A stretch of DNA of 64,000 bases from Aneurinibacillus thermoaerophilus (GCF_900099925.1 NZ_FNDE01000004.1:62001-126000), one strand, 5' to 3'; counted from the stretch's first letter, positions 54,201-63,410 are shown. Numbers and translations are program-made. Notes: generated from the letters alone by a model not told the origin.

Positions 54201-54214
54201 TGTAAACGCTTCCG
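54201..54214. promoter_or_regulatory. CcpA cre site beside the bkd promoter
   Basis: TGTAAACGCTTCCG matches TGWAARCGYTWNCW at 13 of 14 positions and lies 12 bp upstream of the -24 element, between it and the proposed enhancer repeats. Repression in good carbon supply is inferred. Confidence 0.65.
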
Positions 54215-54225
54215 AAAAATATCCT

Positions 54226-54297
54226 GGCAATATTACATTTTTACACTCTTCCACTTGCAAAAAAATTCATAATGTGAAAAAAAATGCAGGCAATATT
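54226..54297. repeat. Direct repeats GGCAATATT upstream of the bkd promoter
   Basis: GGCAATATT occurs at 54226-54234 and 54289-54297, 63 bp apart, near six helical turns. They lie about 60 and 125 bp upstream of the sigma-54 start and could be BkdR sites; that is inferred. Confidence 0.4.
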
Positions 54298-54301
54298 TTT
54301 C

Positions 54302-56365
54302 TCATAATCCGTATTTTTCGATTTTATAATACAAATTGCGAATCGACAATCCAAGTTGCTTGGCTGTCGCTGTTTTATTTCCATTGTTGCGTGTCAGCGC
54401 TTCTGCAATTATCGCTTTTGCCACCTCTTCCAGCCGTTCATTTAACGTTCGCGTATCCGCCACCGCTTCCAGCTTCCCGCTTTCTCCTGCCTCTGTCCGC
54501 GTATAGGCCTGCCCGGCTGCTGACAATTCCGGCAGATGGTGCGGCTGTATAAGCGTCTCCTGAAACTTCATATTGATAATGGAACGGCTAATCACGTTTT
54601 CAAGCTCCCGGACATTCCCGGGCCACGTATACCGCTTTAAGCGTTCCAGCGTTTCCGGCGCCGCCCCCTGCACGTTCCGCCCATACTCTTGATTATATTT
54701 ATGAATAAGATGCTCAACCAGTTCCTCCATATCGCACATTCGGTACCGAAGTGGCGGAATCACGATCGGCAATACATTAATGCGGTAATACAAATCTTCG
54801 CGGAACGCACCCGCCTGAATCGCACGCTCTAGATTAACGTGGGTAGCAGCAATCACACGCACATCTACCGGAATGGCTTTCGTGCCGCCGATGCGTACAA
54901 TTTCTTTTTCTTGCAACACACGTAACAACTTTGCCTGTGTGCTCATCGATAATTCGCCGATTTCGTCAAGGAAAATGGTGCCGCCGCTCGCCTCTTCAAA
55001 CAGACCTTTCTTTCCGCCGCGTTTCGCTCCGGTAAACGCGCCTTCCTCATAGCCGAACAGTTCCGATTCAAGCAACGTATCCGGAATGGATGCACAGTTG
55101 ACACGGATAAACTGATTGTACTTCCGATCGCTTTCATTATGAATCGCATGAGCAAACAGTTCCTTGCCTGTGCCAGATTCTCCCCGCAATAACACGGTCG
55201 CAGGCGTGCGTGCTGCCTTCCGCCCCTGCTCGATGGCATGCAGTATTTCTTCGCTCGTTCCGATGATGTCATCAAATGTATAGCTCGCTTCCAGTTTACG
55301 TACAAGCCATTTGACCCGCTCCAACTCCTCCGTCAGCTTCTTGATCTCCGACACATCATGAATAATGCCGACACTGCCTTTCAGTACGCCGTCGACGACG
55401 ACAGGCGCGACATTTACCACGACATCCCGCTTTTTTGGACCGACTTTAAGCGGGACGCCGCGTACCGGTTTTCCCGTCCTCAGCACTTGCATATGCATGC
55501 TTTCGCCTTCTGAAATATCAACATCGGCCGGTTTGCCAATCACGTCCGCTTCCGTCAGCCCGGTTAGGCGTGTGTACGCTGGATTAATCATCAATCCATT
55601 TCCGTGCGTATCCACTACGGAAATGGCATCATCCGACGATTGAATAATCGCCATAAGTAAACTCTGCATATCTTTCAGCGTAATAATCTCATTTGTCAGG
55701 GTCGCCACTTTCGTAATATCTCGGAACACTGCCACCGCTCCATGAACACGCCCGTCCCGGTCCAAAATCGGAACGCGATTCATTACAATGCGTCTGCTTT
55801 CGTCCAGCGCCTGTTCTTGGTTTAATTCCTGTATACAGGTGCGAAGTACAGTATGTAATCTTAAATTCGGAATGACATCCTCCGCCCATTTGCCGAGCGC
55901 ATCTTCTTTTTTTATGCCGAGAATCCGTTCCGCCGCACGGTTATAAATGAAAATCAGCCCTTCTTTGTTAACAGCAACCAGGCCATCATATGTCGAATTT
56001 AACACCGTATCGATTTCCCGTTGCTTCTCATGCAGCACGCGAACCAATGCCGTCTTCTCTTCTACCAAGCGAATGATGACAGAAGCTAATCTTCCCGGAA
56101 TAATCACCGCATCCCCCGGCTTTATCATCTGTAGTTTCCGGTACATTGTTTCATCGCCGGTCGCTTCTAGTATCACATCCACTCCGCGCTCGAAAAACGA
56201 CTCAATCCGCGTGCTCACAGGAATAGAAAGCTCTTTTGCACGCAAAAACCCCGGAGACCCTTCATCAATATCAACGACACCGACAACCTCAATACTATCC
56301 ATCCGATGCAGCACATTGAGCAATGCCATTCCGTCCCGGCTACCTCCCACAATAACGACTTTCAT
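54302..56365 (-). CDS. bkdR: Sigma-54-dependent activator BkdR
   Basis: The 687-residue regulator has an N-terminal Rossmann-like domain (about 1-110, VVIVGGSRDGMALLNVLHRM), two PAS domains (about 115-225 and 240-345), an AAA+ domain (about 360-590) with Walker A GESGTGKE, GAFTGA loop and Walker B GGTIFLDEIGE, and a C-terminal Fis helix-turn-helix. It matches BkdR in length and layout and lies upstream of the bkd operon. GAAAGGGGGATGTGA precedes the ATG. Confidence 0.93.
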   Translation of the reverse strand: MKVVIVGGSRDGMALLNVLHRMDSIEVVGVVDIDEGSPGFLRAKELSIPVSTRIESFFERGVDVILEATGDETMYRKLQMIKPGDAVIIPGRLASVIIRLVEEKTALVRVLHEKQREIDTVLNSTYDGLVAVNKEGLIFIYNRAAERILGIKKEDALGKWAEDVIPNLRLHTVLRTCIQELNQEQALDESRRIVMNRVPILDRDGRVHGAVAVFRDITKVATLTNEIITLKDMQSLLMAIIQSSDDAISVVDTHGNGLMINPAYTRLTGLTEADVIGKPADVDISEGESMHMQVLRTGKPVRGVPLKVGPKKRDVVVNVAPVVVDGVLKGSVGIIHDVSEIKKLTEELERVKWLVRKLEASYTFDDIIGTSEEILHAIEQGRKAARTPATVLLRGESGTGKELFAHAIHNESDRKYNQFIRVNCASIPDTLLESELFGYEEGAFTGAKRGGKKGLFEEASGGTIFLDEIGELSMSTQAKLLRVLQEKEIVRIGGTKAIPVDVRVIAATHVNLERAIQAGAFREDLYYRINVLPIVIPPLRYRMCDMEELVEHLIHKYNQEYGRNVQGAAPETLERLKRYTWPGNVRELENVISRSIINMKFQETLIQPHHLPELSAAGQAYTRTEAGESGKLEAVADTRTLNERLEEVAKAIIAEALTRNNGNKTATAKQLGLSIRNLYYKIEKYGL

Positions 56366-56418
56366 TCACATCCCCCTTTCCTATGAAAAAAATTGCAGGC
56401 CCCTTTTTATTTAACCAG

Positions 56419-56447
56419 AGTATGGCTATGACGGCAATAGTGGACAA
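56419..56447 (-). promoter_or_regulatory. Probable sigma-A promoter of bkdR
   Basis: TTGTCC (56447-56442) and CATACT (56424-56419) with a 17-base spacer. Its -35 overlaps that of the divergent yqzF promoter. Confidence 0.5.
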
Positions 56448-56469
56448 ACAAGGAAGAAACGGTTAAGAT
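56441..56469 (+). promoter_or_regulatory. Probable sigma-A promoter of yqzF
   Basis: TGGACA (56441-56446) and TAAGAT (56464-56469) are 17 bases apart, 35 bases before the start codon. Confidence 0.6.
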
Positions 56470-56503
56470 GAGGACGTAAAATGAAAAAAGGCAGGTATGT
56501 ACG

Positions 56504-56758
56504 ATGTTTTTACGATTTGTCGCCGTTTTTATTGTTTATATTATTCCGGGCGCGGTTGCTGCCTACGGTTTTAAAATGATGCGAGATACGCTGTATTTGT
56601 ACTTCGACCCTGCTATCCATACCTTTCTCATCGGAAAATTCATGCTAGGTTTCGTATTGTTCGTGCTGGGAATCGCATTTATTGGCGGCTTTATTTTACA
56701 TACGGATCGCAAAAAAAATCTGGTACAACCGCGGTTTCGCAAAAAGGAGCAGCCGTAG
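56504..56758 (+). CDS. yqzF: YqzF-like membrane protein (DUF2627)
   Basis: An 84-residue protein with two membrane segments (about 3-22 and 43-66) and a basic C-terminal tail (HTDRKKNLVQPRFRKKEQP). It matches DUF2627/YqzF, which lies beside bkdR in Bacillales. Function unknown. It is divergent from bkdR. Confidence 0.85.
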   Translation: MFLRFVAVFIVYIIPGAVAAYGFKMMRDTLYLYFDPAIHTFLIGKFMLGFVLFVLGIAFIGGFILHTDRKKNLVQPRFRKKEQP

Positions 56759-56807
56759 CAGTTTTTCTACCAATCTGCCTTTTCTTCCGGCATTTCGTTC
56801 CTCTGTT

Positions 56808-57638
56808 TCACCTCACCCGCCCCCACTGATCCAGGCAGCGCAGAATGCGGTTCTTTTCAATTGCAACCGTCAGGGAAGCCCCCTCTGCATAGAAATGAAG
56901 CCCGAGCAGCAGCGTTACAACTATGCATTTAACGGATAAACTCCAGGCATAAACGCAAAAAATTCCGCCCAAAAAGCCAAGTAGATTGGCTCCCGTATCC
57001 CCAAGCATCGCCCGTCCTGAAAAATCGTACGGAGCCACTGCAAACGAAATCATCAATGTATAAGCGAATAAAGGAAGCACCGATTCCGGCACAGTGCCGG
57101 CCGCCAAACAAAGCAGCATAATCAACCAGAATCCTTTCAGCGCGCGCCCCGGACGCACATCAAGCAAATTGATAAAGTTGGCCGCAAGCGCAAGCAACAA
57201 TGCATTCACCACCCTTTCCCCAAAAGAAGAAGCGGATAAAAAGGATATCCCGAGCGAACAACTCATGATCATCCCAGCTTTAGCAGCGCCGGTCGTGATG
57301 CGTCTTTCACACCAAAGCGCCCTAAAATGCCCACGTATGCCTTTTACGTCATACCGACCTATCCGGTCATCCAACCAACCTGCAAGAGAAACCACCAGGC
57401 TCAAACCGCAGGCAAGCAGCAACTCCTGCCCGTTGCTCCCATTTTGCGCAACAGTCGCGCAAATAATGATGTAGACAAGAAGGGCCATTGAAAATACGAG
57501 TCCATAACCAAGCGGAATCATCTCCCCACGGTAATTGGCCGCAAGCCAACCGAAACGGCAAAATATATAGTCTATCGCTCTCATCCCCCACCATCCGATA
57601 AGCCACCCGCTTCCTGCCCAAAACGCAAGAGCCAGCAC
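56808..57638 (-). CDS. MraY/WecA-like glycosyl-phosphate transferase family membrane protein
   Basis: The 276-residue protein has about eight membrane segments and motifs of prenyl-phosphate sugar-1-phosphate transferases: AGWLDDRIGRYDVKGIRGH (Asp pair), NFINLLDVRPGRALKG and MLGDTGANLLGFLGG. It is shorter than MraY (about 320-360) and so may be a divergent or partial relative; the substrate is unknown. The start is GTG 57638 after GGGAGG, one base after the glycosyltransferase stop. It shares an operon with SteA and a GT2. Confidence 0.72.
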   Translation of the reverse strand: MLALAFWAGSGWLIGWWGMRAIDYIFCRFGWLAANYRGEMIPLGYGLVFSMALLVYIIICATVAQNGSNGQELLLACGLSLVVSLAGWLDDRIGRYDVKGIRGHFRALWCERRITTGAAKAGMIMSCSLGISFLSASSFGERVVNALLLALAANFINLLDVRPGRALKGFWLIMLLCLAAGTVPESVLPLFAYTLMISFAVAPYDFSGRAMLGDTGANLLGFLGGIFCVYAWSLSVKCIVVTLLLGLHFYAEGASLTVAIEKNRILRCLDQWGRVR

Positions 57639-57639
57639 C

Positions 57640-58314
57640 TTAGCGTACCTCCCGGGCCGTCATCGCTTTTTGAATGGCTGCGTATTGCCGACCACGGTGC
57701 CAAAAGCCAGCAAGCGTGCGGCCATATTCCCGATGCCGAAATGAAAGCGGCAATTCGCAGACAAGAAGACCTGCTTTAAGAATATCGAGCGTCATCACCG
57801 CTTCGATGCCAAACCCGCAATTCCAGTTGCGTACCGCGTCAACCGCGCGGCGTGTCAGCGCCCGCTGGCCGGACAAAGGCGCTTCGATCCGCGCGCCGGT
57901 CAGCCGGTAAATTTTCCGCCGTGCCATACGCTTTGTCCAGCCGAATCCCCCTTTTAAAATGTGCAAAGGGGAAGCGATCACCATATCGACCTTCTCGCTT
58001 TGCAAAAACTCCAACAATCGGATCATTTCCCGGGCCGTACTTCCAAGATCGGCATCCACAAATAAAAAATGCTGGCCTTCCGCCACTTCTATTCCACGCC
58101 GAAGCGCACTGCCTTTTCCTTCATTTTGAAGCAGTCTCACCACACGATCCGCCCAGCTGGCGGCCAGCAAAGCGGTATCGTCCGTACTTCCATCATCCAC
58201 CACAATTAACTGGCATTCGCGAAGCAACGGATGGGCCCGAAGCGAGCGCAATGTTTCTCTAATCCAGGCTGCCTCATTATAAGCCGGTATAATTATCGAA
58301 GTATCATGCTTCAT
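57640..58314 (-). CDS. Glycosyltransferase family 2
   Basis: A 224-residue GT-A enzyme: TSIIIPAYNEAAWI, the nucleotide motif VVDDGSTDDTA, the metal-binding FVDADLGST (DxD) and LSGQRALTR. There is no extra membrane anchor. It resembles polyprenyl-phosphate mannosyl/glucosyl transferases without the C-terminal membrane part. The start is 58314 (MKHDTSIII) after GTAGGTG, 8 bases after steA. Confidence 0.85.
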   Translation of the reverse strand: MKHDTSIIIPAYNEAAWIRETLRSLRAHPLLRECQLIVVDDGSTDDTALLAASWADRVVRLLQNEGKGSALRRGIEVAEGQHFLFVDADLGSTAREMIRLLEFLQSEKVDMVIASPLHILKGGFGWTKRMARRKIYRLTGARIEAPLSGQRALTRRAVDAVRNWNCGFGIEAVMTLDILKAGLLVCELPLSFRHREYGRTLAGFWHRGRQYAAIQKAMTAREVR

Positions 58315-58322
58315 CGTTTCAC

Positions 58323-59393
58323 CTACACCCATGTTTTTAAATAATGCAAAAGCGGCAGGCGCATCCTTCCGCTTTTCGGGTATAAATGGTGTAACCCTTT
58401 CGCATCGACAAGCCGTCCTCCCACTTTCATGCGTACCAGCAATGTGCTTGCCATCCCTTGCCTTCCTTTCTCTAAAAAATCTCCCATCGCCGAATGTGCT
58501 CCCACACTGATCAGCAAATCAGCTCCGTTGTCATATGCGTACAACAATGCCATATCCTCGCTCGTGCCTGGTGCTGGAAGCACATGATAGGCAAGACCAA
58601 GTTGTTTTACTCTTTCCGCTCCCGGCGCACTGCCATCCATATATCCATGAACAACAATATCCTGAGCCGCGCGCAGCGCCTTGTCACTTACACTGTCCAT
58701 ATCGCCCATAATAATATCGGGACACCACCCCTGTTCAAGTAAGGCGTCCCCGCCGCCATCTACACCGATTAATGCCGGCCTACGTGCCACAATATAATTG
58801 CTAAGCGCATGCAAATCTTCTTTATAATATTTGCCGCGCGAAACAATAAGTGCGGGCCGGCCAGCAATAGACGTACGGAGGGGAAGCGAAACAAGCGGAG
58901 TAAACAAGCGTTTTTTTTCTTGCTCGGCATAGCGCAACGTATTCTCTACAAAACGTTTAAGCTGTTCAGGCATATTTTTTTCGGCGTTGTGACGCAAAGC
59001 TTCCCATTGTTCCGGCGTAACCGGAGCAAGACGGGTTACCATCGATTGATCCCGTTCGCGGAACAAATAATGACCGTTAATAATAACGTTCTCACCGTTC
59101 GACAATTGCGTAAGTAAGTCAGGATGCGACGGGCAATCGTATAGTGGAATGCAATGTTCGAGCAATACTCTCGCCCCCTGCGCTTCGTAATCCCCGGTAA
59201 ACGATACAGCACAGTTCACTACCGCTCCCACTCCGCGCTCAATCAGTTCACGGGCCGCTAATTCATCAATGTTAGTATGGGAAATGATGGCGATATCTCC
59301 AGGGCAAAGTGCAGACACGACCTGCTTCGTCACATGCCCGCATCTGACCTTTCCTCTCACTATGCGATTGTTTCCTCTTAGGTACGACAGCAT
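58323..59393 (-). CDS. SteA-like putative cytokinetic-ring protein
   Basis: About 356 aa. A central thiamine-pyrophosphokinase-like fold (about 195-300) carries VDGGGDALLEQGWCPDIIMGDMDSVSD and LPAPGTSEDMALLYAYD, and a conserved N-terminal domain carries VRGKVRCGHVTKQ and DIAIISHTNIDELAARELI. This is the SteA pattern; in Corynebacterium SteA acts in division and cell-wall cleavage. ATG 59393 was chosen, with AAGGAG 12 bases before it; a GTG at 59414 lies before that site. It heads the steA-GT2-MraY-like operon. Confidence 0.8.
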   Translation of the reverse strand: MLSYLRGNNRIVRGKVRCGHVTKQVVSALCPGDIAIISHTNIDELAARELIERGVGAVVNCAVSFTGDYEAQGARVLLEHCIPLYDCPSHPDLLTQLSNGENVIINGHYLFRERDQSMVTRLAPVTPEQWEALRHNAEKNMPEQLKRFVENTLRYAEQEKKRLFTPLVSLPLRTSIAGRPALIVSRGKYYKEDLHALSNYIVARRPALIGVDGGGDALLEQGWCPDIIMGDMDSVSDKALRAAQDIVVHGYMDGSAPGAERVKQLGLAYHVLPAPGTSEDMALLYAYDNGADLLISVGAHSAMGDFLEKGRQGMASTLLVRMKVGGRLVDAKGLHHLYPKSGRMRLPLLHYLKTWV

Positions 59394-59448
59394 AATACCG
59401 ATCATCTCCTTCACTTTCTAGTATGGAAGAGTTGAAAAGGTTCCATAC

Positions 59449-59495
59449 AAAAAAAAGAGAAGGAAAATCGCTCTCTGGCGTCCTCCTTCTCTTTC
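59449..59495 (-). terminator. Terminator after the rhodanese gene
   Basis: AAAGAGAAGG pairs with CCTTCTCTTT (arms 59495-59486 and 59464-59455), then UUUUU on the minus strand. Confidence 0.88.
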
Positions 59496-59498
59496 CTG

Positions 59499-59879
59499 TT
59501 ATTTGCTTACAACTTTACCCTTCCAGCGTTTCATACCGCCGGATACGTTGTATAAATTTTTAAATCCTTCTTTTTTCAAAATGCGGGCTGCCTGCGCGCT
59601 ACGGAATCCGCTCTCGCAAATAAGATACGTCTCTTTGTCCTTCGGAATACCACTGACCGCGGATCTTACCTGGCCAAGCGGAATGTTACGCGCGCCTTGA
59701 ATATGGCCGCGTCGGTATTCGTTCGGTTCCCGTACGTCGATGATCTGCTTGCCCTTTGGTTGCTTAAGCACTTCCTGCAACTCATCGGCCGAGACGCTTT
59801 TGACACCGCGCGGAGGTAGCATACGCATAATAATAAAGATAACTAAAAGTACAAGCAGTACTACAGGTAGCCAATCCAT
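59499..59879 (-). CDS. Membrane-anchored rhodanese-like protein
   Basis: A 126-residue protein with an N-terminal membrane helix (about 4-20) and one rhodanese domain (about 30-120). The active-site cysteine is in ICESGFRSAQ, with WxGKVV at the end. It resembles YqhL-type sulfurtransferases held at the membrane; substrate unknown. AAGGAGAGAGAGAA precedes the ATG. Confidence 0.88.
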   Translation of the reverse strand: MDWLPVVLLVLLVIFIIMRMLPPRGVKSVSADELQEVLKQPKGKQIIDVREPNEYRRGHIQGARNIPLGQVRSAVSGIPKDKETYLICESGFRSAQAARILKKEGFKNLYNVSGGMKRWKGKVVSK

Positions 59880-59950
59880 TTCTCTCTCTCCTTATTTCAA
59901 TATACCTATAATGGTAGCGTACTACAGGTTATTTTTTGTTGCAACCGACA

Positions 59951-59990
59951 AAAAACCTTGTGATGCGGAGTACCATCCGTTCACAAGGTT
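59951..59990 (-). terminator. Terminator after the YdjO-like gene
   Basis: AACCTTGTGA pairs with TCACAAGGTT, with a second small stem GGATG/CTCC in the loop, and is followed by UUUUGU on the minus strand. Confidence 0.8.
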
Positions 59991-60098
59991 TCCTTCCCCC
60001 TAATATCCGCTTAGCTTTTCATATCCGTACTCTCGTTCTGTGTTCCCGCATTTCTTTTCCAGCACGCTGTAACTCGACGTTATAGGGGTCACATATTA

Positions 60099-60302
60099 CT
60101 AAGAATTAATATAGTGAGCTAACTCCGGCAACATCCGTGTCTCCTGAGTCATGCGCGACTGACAGAGAGGACAGGTCGGCTGTTCGGAAAATGAAAAATC
60201 CTGCCGCATCCAACCATTGCATTCATCATTATCACAGCTCCACACCTTCATTTCGTACAATGGAATTTCCTCGATCTGCTGTTTGCTTCGCATGAAAGCC
60301 AT
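60099..60302 (-). CDS. YdjO-like cold-inducible zinc-ribbon protein
   Basis: A 67-residue protein with zinc-ribbon cysteines in VWSCDNDECNGWMRQDF and PTCPLCQSRM, the layout of the YdjO family. AAAGGATGGGGGAAT precedes the ATG. Function unknown; the family is reported as cold-inducible. Confidence 0.82.
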   Translation of the reverse strand: MAFMRSKQQIEEIPLYEMKVWSCDNDECNGWMRQDFSFSEQPTCPLCQSRMTQETRMLPELAHYINS

Positions 60303-60490
60303 ATTCCCCCATCCATCCTTTCAGCTTCAATGTATACAGATAGCTTCCCTCGCTTAGTACATTTTATGCTTTTATGTCGAAAAAAGCGAAAGAACACTTC
60401 TTTTGATAACCTTTGTCGAGCGGGTAGGAACTTTTTTATTTATGCCGTATTCTTAATTTAAAGCACGAGCCAATGAGGAGGTTGGAAAAA

Positions 60491-61174
60491 ATGCAAAGCA
60501 ATAGCATGTGGATGGCGTCAAAAGATGTAGCGGAAAAACTGGATGTAAACGTTCGGACTGTCCGCAACTGGATCGATACATTCAGCTCATATATGGTATT
60601 GCAAAAGAATAGCCAAGGACACTTTCTTTTAAGCGAGCAGGCATTTAATCTACTTGTTGAAATCAAGCGCGTGAAAGACTCTGGAGTGCAAACGCTAAAG
60701 GAAGTAGAAGAAGTGCTATTGCTGGAAAAAATTCTTCCCGAAAAAAAGAACCTGGATATTAACTACAAATTCCAAGAAGAAACCGAACCAATGAGTCCCC
60801 CTGAAGACAATACAACACGTTGCCTGTTTGAACGGATGAATGAACTGGAACGCCATCTTAGTCAACAACTATTGGAAACCATGCAAGAATTTATGCAAGC
60901 ATACGAAGCATCCGTTTCCTACCAACCGAAAGAAGAAACCCCTCCGGCCGATTTGATGCTTACACAATATTACAAAGAAATTCTACGCAAAATGGAAGAA
61001 ATGGAGAAAAAACAGGAAAGTCTCCGCCTTGAAATACGCAAAATAAACTTTGAAATCCAGATGCTCGGTGCTGTACAAAAACAGCAGACCAAAAAGAAAA
61101 AAGGCTTCTCTTGGAATTTCTTCTGCTTCTCTTCCAAAAAGAAAGCCAAAAGCCAAATTCCTTCCAAAGCATAA
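60491..61174 (+). CDS. MerR-type HTH and coiled-coil protein (RacA/DUF3967-like)
   Basis: About 227 aa. An N-terminal helix-turn-helix (about 8-50, SKDVAEKLDVNVRTVRNWID) is followed by a linker and a long coiled coil (about 160-200, rich in KMEEMEKKQESLRLEIRK), then a Lys-rich tail with FSWNFFCF. This layout resembles chromosome-anchoring RacA or DUF3967 proteins; which cannot be decided. GAGGAGGTTGG precedes ATG 60491; the frame to 60473 is not needed. Confidence 0.7.
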   Translation: MQSNSMWMASKDVAEKLDVNVRTVRNWIDTFSSYMVLQKNSQGHFLLSEQAFNLLVEIKRVKDSGVQTLKEVEEVLLLEKILPEKKNLDINYKFQEETEPMSPPEDNTTRCLFERMNELERHLSQQLLETMQEFMQAYEASVSYQPKEETPPADLMLTQYYKEILRKMEEMEKKQESLRLEIRKINFEIQMLGAVQKQQTKKKKGFSWNFFCFSSKKKAKSQIPSKA

Positions 61175-61176
61175 GT

Positions 61177-61202
61177 AAAAGGCCGCGGACTCGCGGCCTT
61201 TT
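61177..61202. terminator. Bidirectional terminator
   Basis: AAAAGGCCGCG pairs with CGCGGCCTTTT over a 4-base loop, between two converging genes. Confidence 0.88.
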
Positions 61203-61210
61203 ACTTATTA

Positions 61211-62578
61211 TTACTCATACACCATTCTTTCACCCTTTGCATCCGCCGCTCCCGCAAGCTCCTCTTTCTCGTCTTTCTCTAGCCTACGCAGCGATAGGCG
61301 GACAATGCGCAGGTGGTCTACCTCGGTCACTTTGAACTCATAACCGTGAGCGTATACAGTCTGCCCCACTTGTGGCGGAAACTCCACCTGGGAAAACACC
61401 CAGCCCCCGATGGTATCATAGTCATCCGAATCAATGTCCAGACCAAAGCGGTCATTAACTTCCTCAATTAATAAGCGTCCGTCAACTGAATAGGAGGTAT
61501 CCCCTTTTTGTTCGATATGCGGGCGTTCCTCATCAAACTCGTCCTGAATTTCTCCTACGATTTCTTCGAGAATATCTTCTACGGTCACAAGCCCCGCTGT
61601 TCCGCCGTACTCATCAATAACGATCGCCATCTGCGAACGGTTGCGCTGCATCTGCTTCAGCAAATCGCTAATATGGATCGATTCAGGCACGCGCTCCACT
61701 GGACGAATAATGGTGCTCAAATCATTCTGCCTGTCACTCATGTAAAGACGATATATATCCTTAATATGGACAAACCCGATAATATTGTCTTTATCTTCCG
61801 CCGCTACCGGATAACGCGTATGCATTTCTTCCATGACAGTCTTTAATGTTTTCTCAAACGGATCGTCCCGAAACACGCATACCATATCCGTACGTGGAAT
61901 CATAATCTCCCGGGCATTGCGCTCCGCGAATTCAAAAACATTGTCTACCAATGTCAATTCGGTCTGGTCAATCAGACCACTCTTATGGCTTTGTTGCATT
62001 AAAATTCGGATTTCTTCCTCCGTATGCGCAGAAGCGTGATCCGTTGTTGGCTGAATACCTATGAATTTAAGGAAGAAAAATGCGGCTTTGTTTAAAGCCC
62101 AAATAAACGGGTACATAACTTTATAAAATAAAACCAAAGGCCCGGCTGTCCATAGTGTCGTCGACTCCGACTTTTGGATTGCCATGGATTTAGGCGCCAG
62201 TTCTCCAAGGACAATGTGCAAAAACGTAATAATGGAAAAAGCAATCACAAAAGAGAGCGTATGAACAAGCGGTTCTGGCACATGCAACGCGTGCATCACC
62301 GGCCCGAGCAATTGGGCGATGGCGGGTTCTCCGATCCATCCCAATCCGAGTGAAGCGAGCGTAATGCCAAGCTGGGTCGCGGAAAGATAAGCATCCAGAT
62401 TGTCGATCAATTTTTTAGCCAAGCCGGCGCGCTTGTTTCCTTCCATAATAAGCTGGCTAATTCTTGTACTTCGCACCTTCACAAGTGCAAACTCCGCTGC
62501 CACAAAGAAACCGTTTAAAAAAACCAAAAAGAAAACGGCAGCAATGTAAAGCAAGGTAGACAATGGATCAGTACTCAA
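61211..62578 (-). CDS. CNNM/CorC-type membrane protein with CBS domains (HlyC/CorC family)
   Basis: 455 aa. A DUF21/CNNM membrane domain (about 10-200) with four helices is followed by a CBS pair (about 215-335, [14 protein letters not shown] and [28 protein letters not shown]) and a CorC/HlyC C-terminal domain (about 350-435). Such proteins are linked to Mg2+ or Co2+ efflux. The start is TTG 62578, directly after an in-frame TAG; AAGGAGG lies 34 bases further up, so the start is uncertain. Confidence 0.85.
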   Translation of the reverse strand: MSTDPLSTLLYIAAVFFLVFLNGFFVAAEFALVKVRSTRISQLIMEGNKRAGLAKKLIDNLDAYLSATQLGITLASLGLGWIGEPAIAQLLGPVMHALHVPEPLVHTLSFVIAFSIITFLHIVLGELAPKSMAIQKSESTTLWTAGPLVLFYKVMYPFIWALNKAAFFFLKFIGIQPTTDHASAHTEEEIRILMQQSHKSGLIDQTELTLVDNVFEFAERNAREIMIPRTDMVCVFRDDPFEKTLKTVMEEMHTRYPVAAEDKDNIIGFVHIKDIYRLYMSDRQNDLSTIIRPVERVPESIHISDLLKQMQRNRSQMAIVIDEYGGTAGLVTVEDILEEIVGEIQDEFDEERPHIEQKGDTSYSVDGRLLIEEVNDRFGLDIDSDDYDTIGGWVFSQVEFPPQVGQTVYAHGYEFKVTEVDHLRIVRLSLRRLEKDEKEELAGAADAKGERMVYE

Positions 62579-62692
62579 CTAGTCTCTGTCACTCGCAAGA
62601 ATGACAGATACACCTCCTTATCGCTTCAAAAAATCAAAAAACGCACATCTACCCATATAGTTTATTTATACCACATGATAGATAATTTATAA

Positions 62693-62721
62693 ACGGGCCG
62701 CGAGCACCGCACGCAGCCCGT
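62693..62721 (-). terminator. Probable terminator after the YugP-like gene
   Basis: ACGGGCTGCG pairs with CGCGGCCCGT, followed by UUAUAAAUUAU, a moderate U-rich tract. Confidence 0.65.
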
Positions 62722-62726
62722 CCATC

Positions 62727-63410
62727 TTAGTCTCTGTCATTAGATGAAAAAATCCAAATGTATTCGAGCAATTGCAGCACGGCTACCAGCGTGGAAGCTA
62801 CATACGTCAGCGCGGCTGCGCCCAACACTTTATCGACGCCACGCTTTTCGCTCTCTGCAACAAACCCTTCAGCAAGCATCAGGCGCTTGGCGCGCGCACT
62901 CGCATTAAATTCGACCGGCAACGTTACGACCTGAAAGGCCACTGCCGCAGCGAAGAAAATAATCCCGATAAGCAAAAGATTCGTCATTTTAAAGAAAATC
63001 CCGGCAAGCAACAAAAACGGCGCAATTCCGGAGGTAATATTCACGACCGGGAACATGCGGTGGCGCAATACCAGCATACTGTATCCTTCCTTGTGCTGAA
63101 TCGCATGCCCAACTTCGTGCGCCGCAACGGAAATGGATGCAATGGAATTTCCGTAATAAACCGGCTCTGACAAACGCACCACATTAGATATCGGGTCAAA
63201 ATGGTCAGTCAGTGTTCCAGGCACTGGTTCGACCGGCACATGATGCAACCCATTATCATCCAGAATACGGCGCGCCACTTCCGCTCCGCTCAACCCAGAC
63301 CGCGCCGTTACTTGGGCGAATTGATTGAAGTTCCCTTTTACTTTAAATTGTGCCCAGATAGTTAGCGCGAAAGCGGCCAAAATCAACGGCGTAATCCATG
63401 TAAATACCAC
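62727..63410 (-). CDS. YugP-like membrane zinc metallopeptidase
   Basis: About 227 aa with a membrane segment at each end of the chain and a pair in the middle. The zinc motif HEVGHAIQH lies near residues 98-106; NASARAKRLMLAEGF is typical of YugP. The start is GTG 63410 (VVFTWITP), because AAGGAGG lies inside the longer frame that begins at 63434. Substrate unknown. Confidence 0.88.
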   Translation of the reverse strand: MVFTWITPLILAAFALTIWAQFKVKGNFNQFAQVTARSGLSGAEVARRILDDNGLHHVPVEPVPGTLTDHFDPISNVVRLSEPVYYGNSIASISVAAHEVGHAIQHKEGYSMLVLRHRMFPVVNITSGIAPFLLLAGIFFKMTNLLLIGIIFFAAAVAFQVVTLPVEFNASARAKRLMLAEGFVAESEKRGVDKVLGAAALTYVASTLVAVLQLLEYIWIFSSNDRD

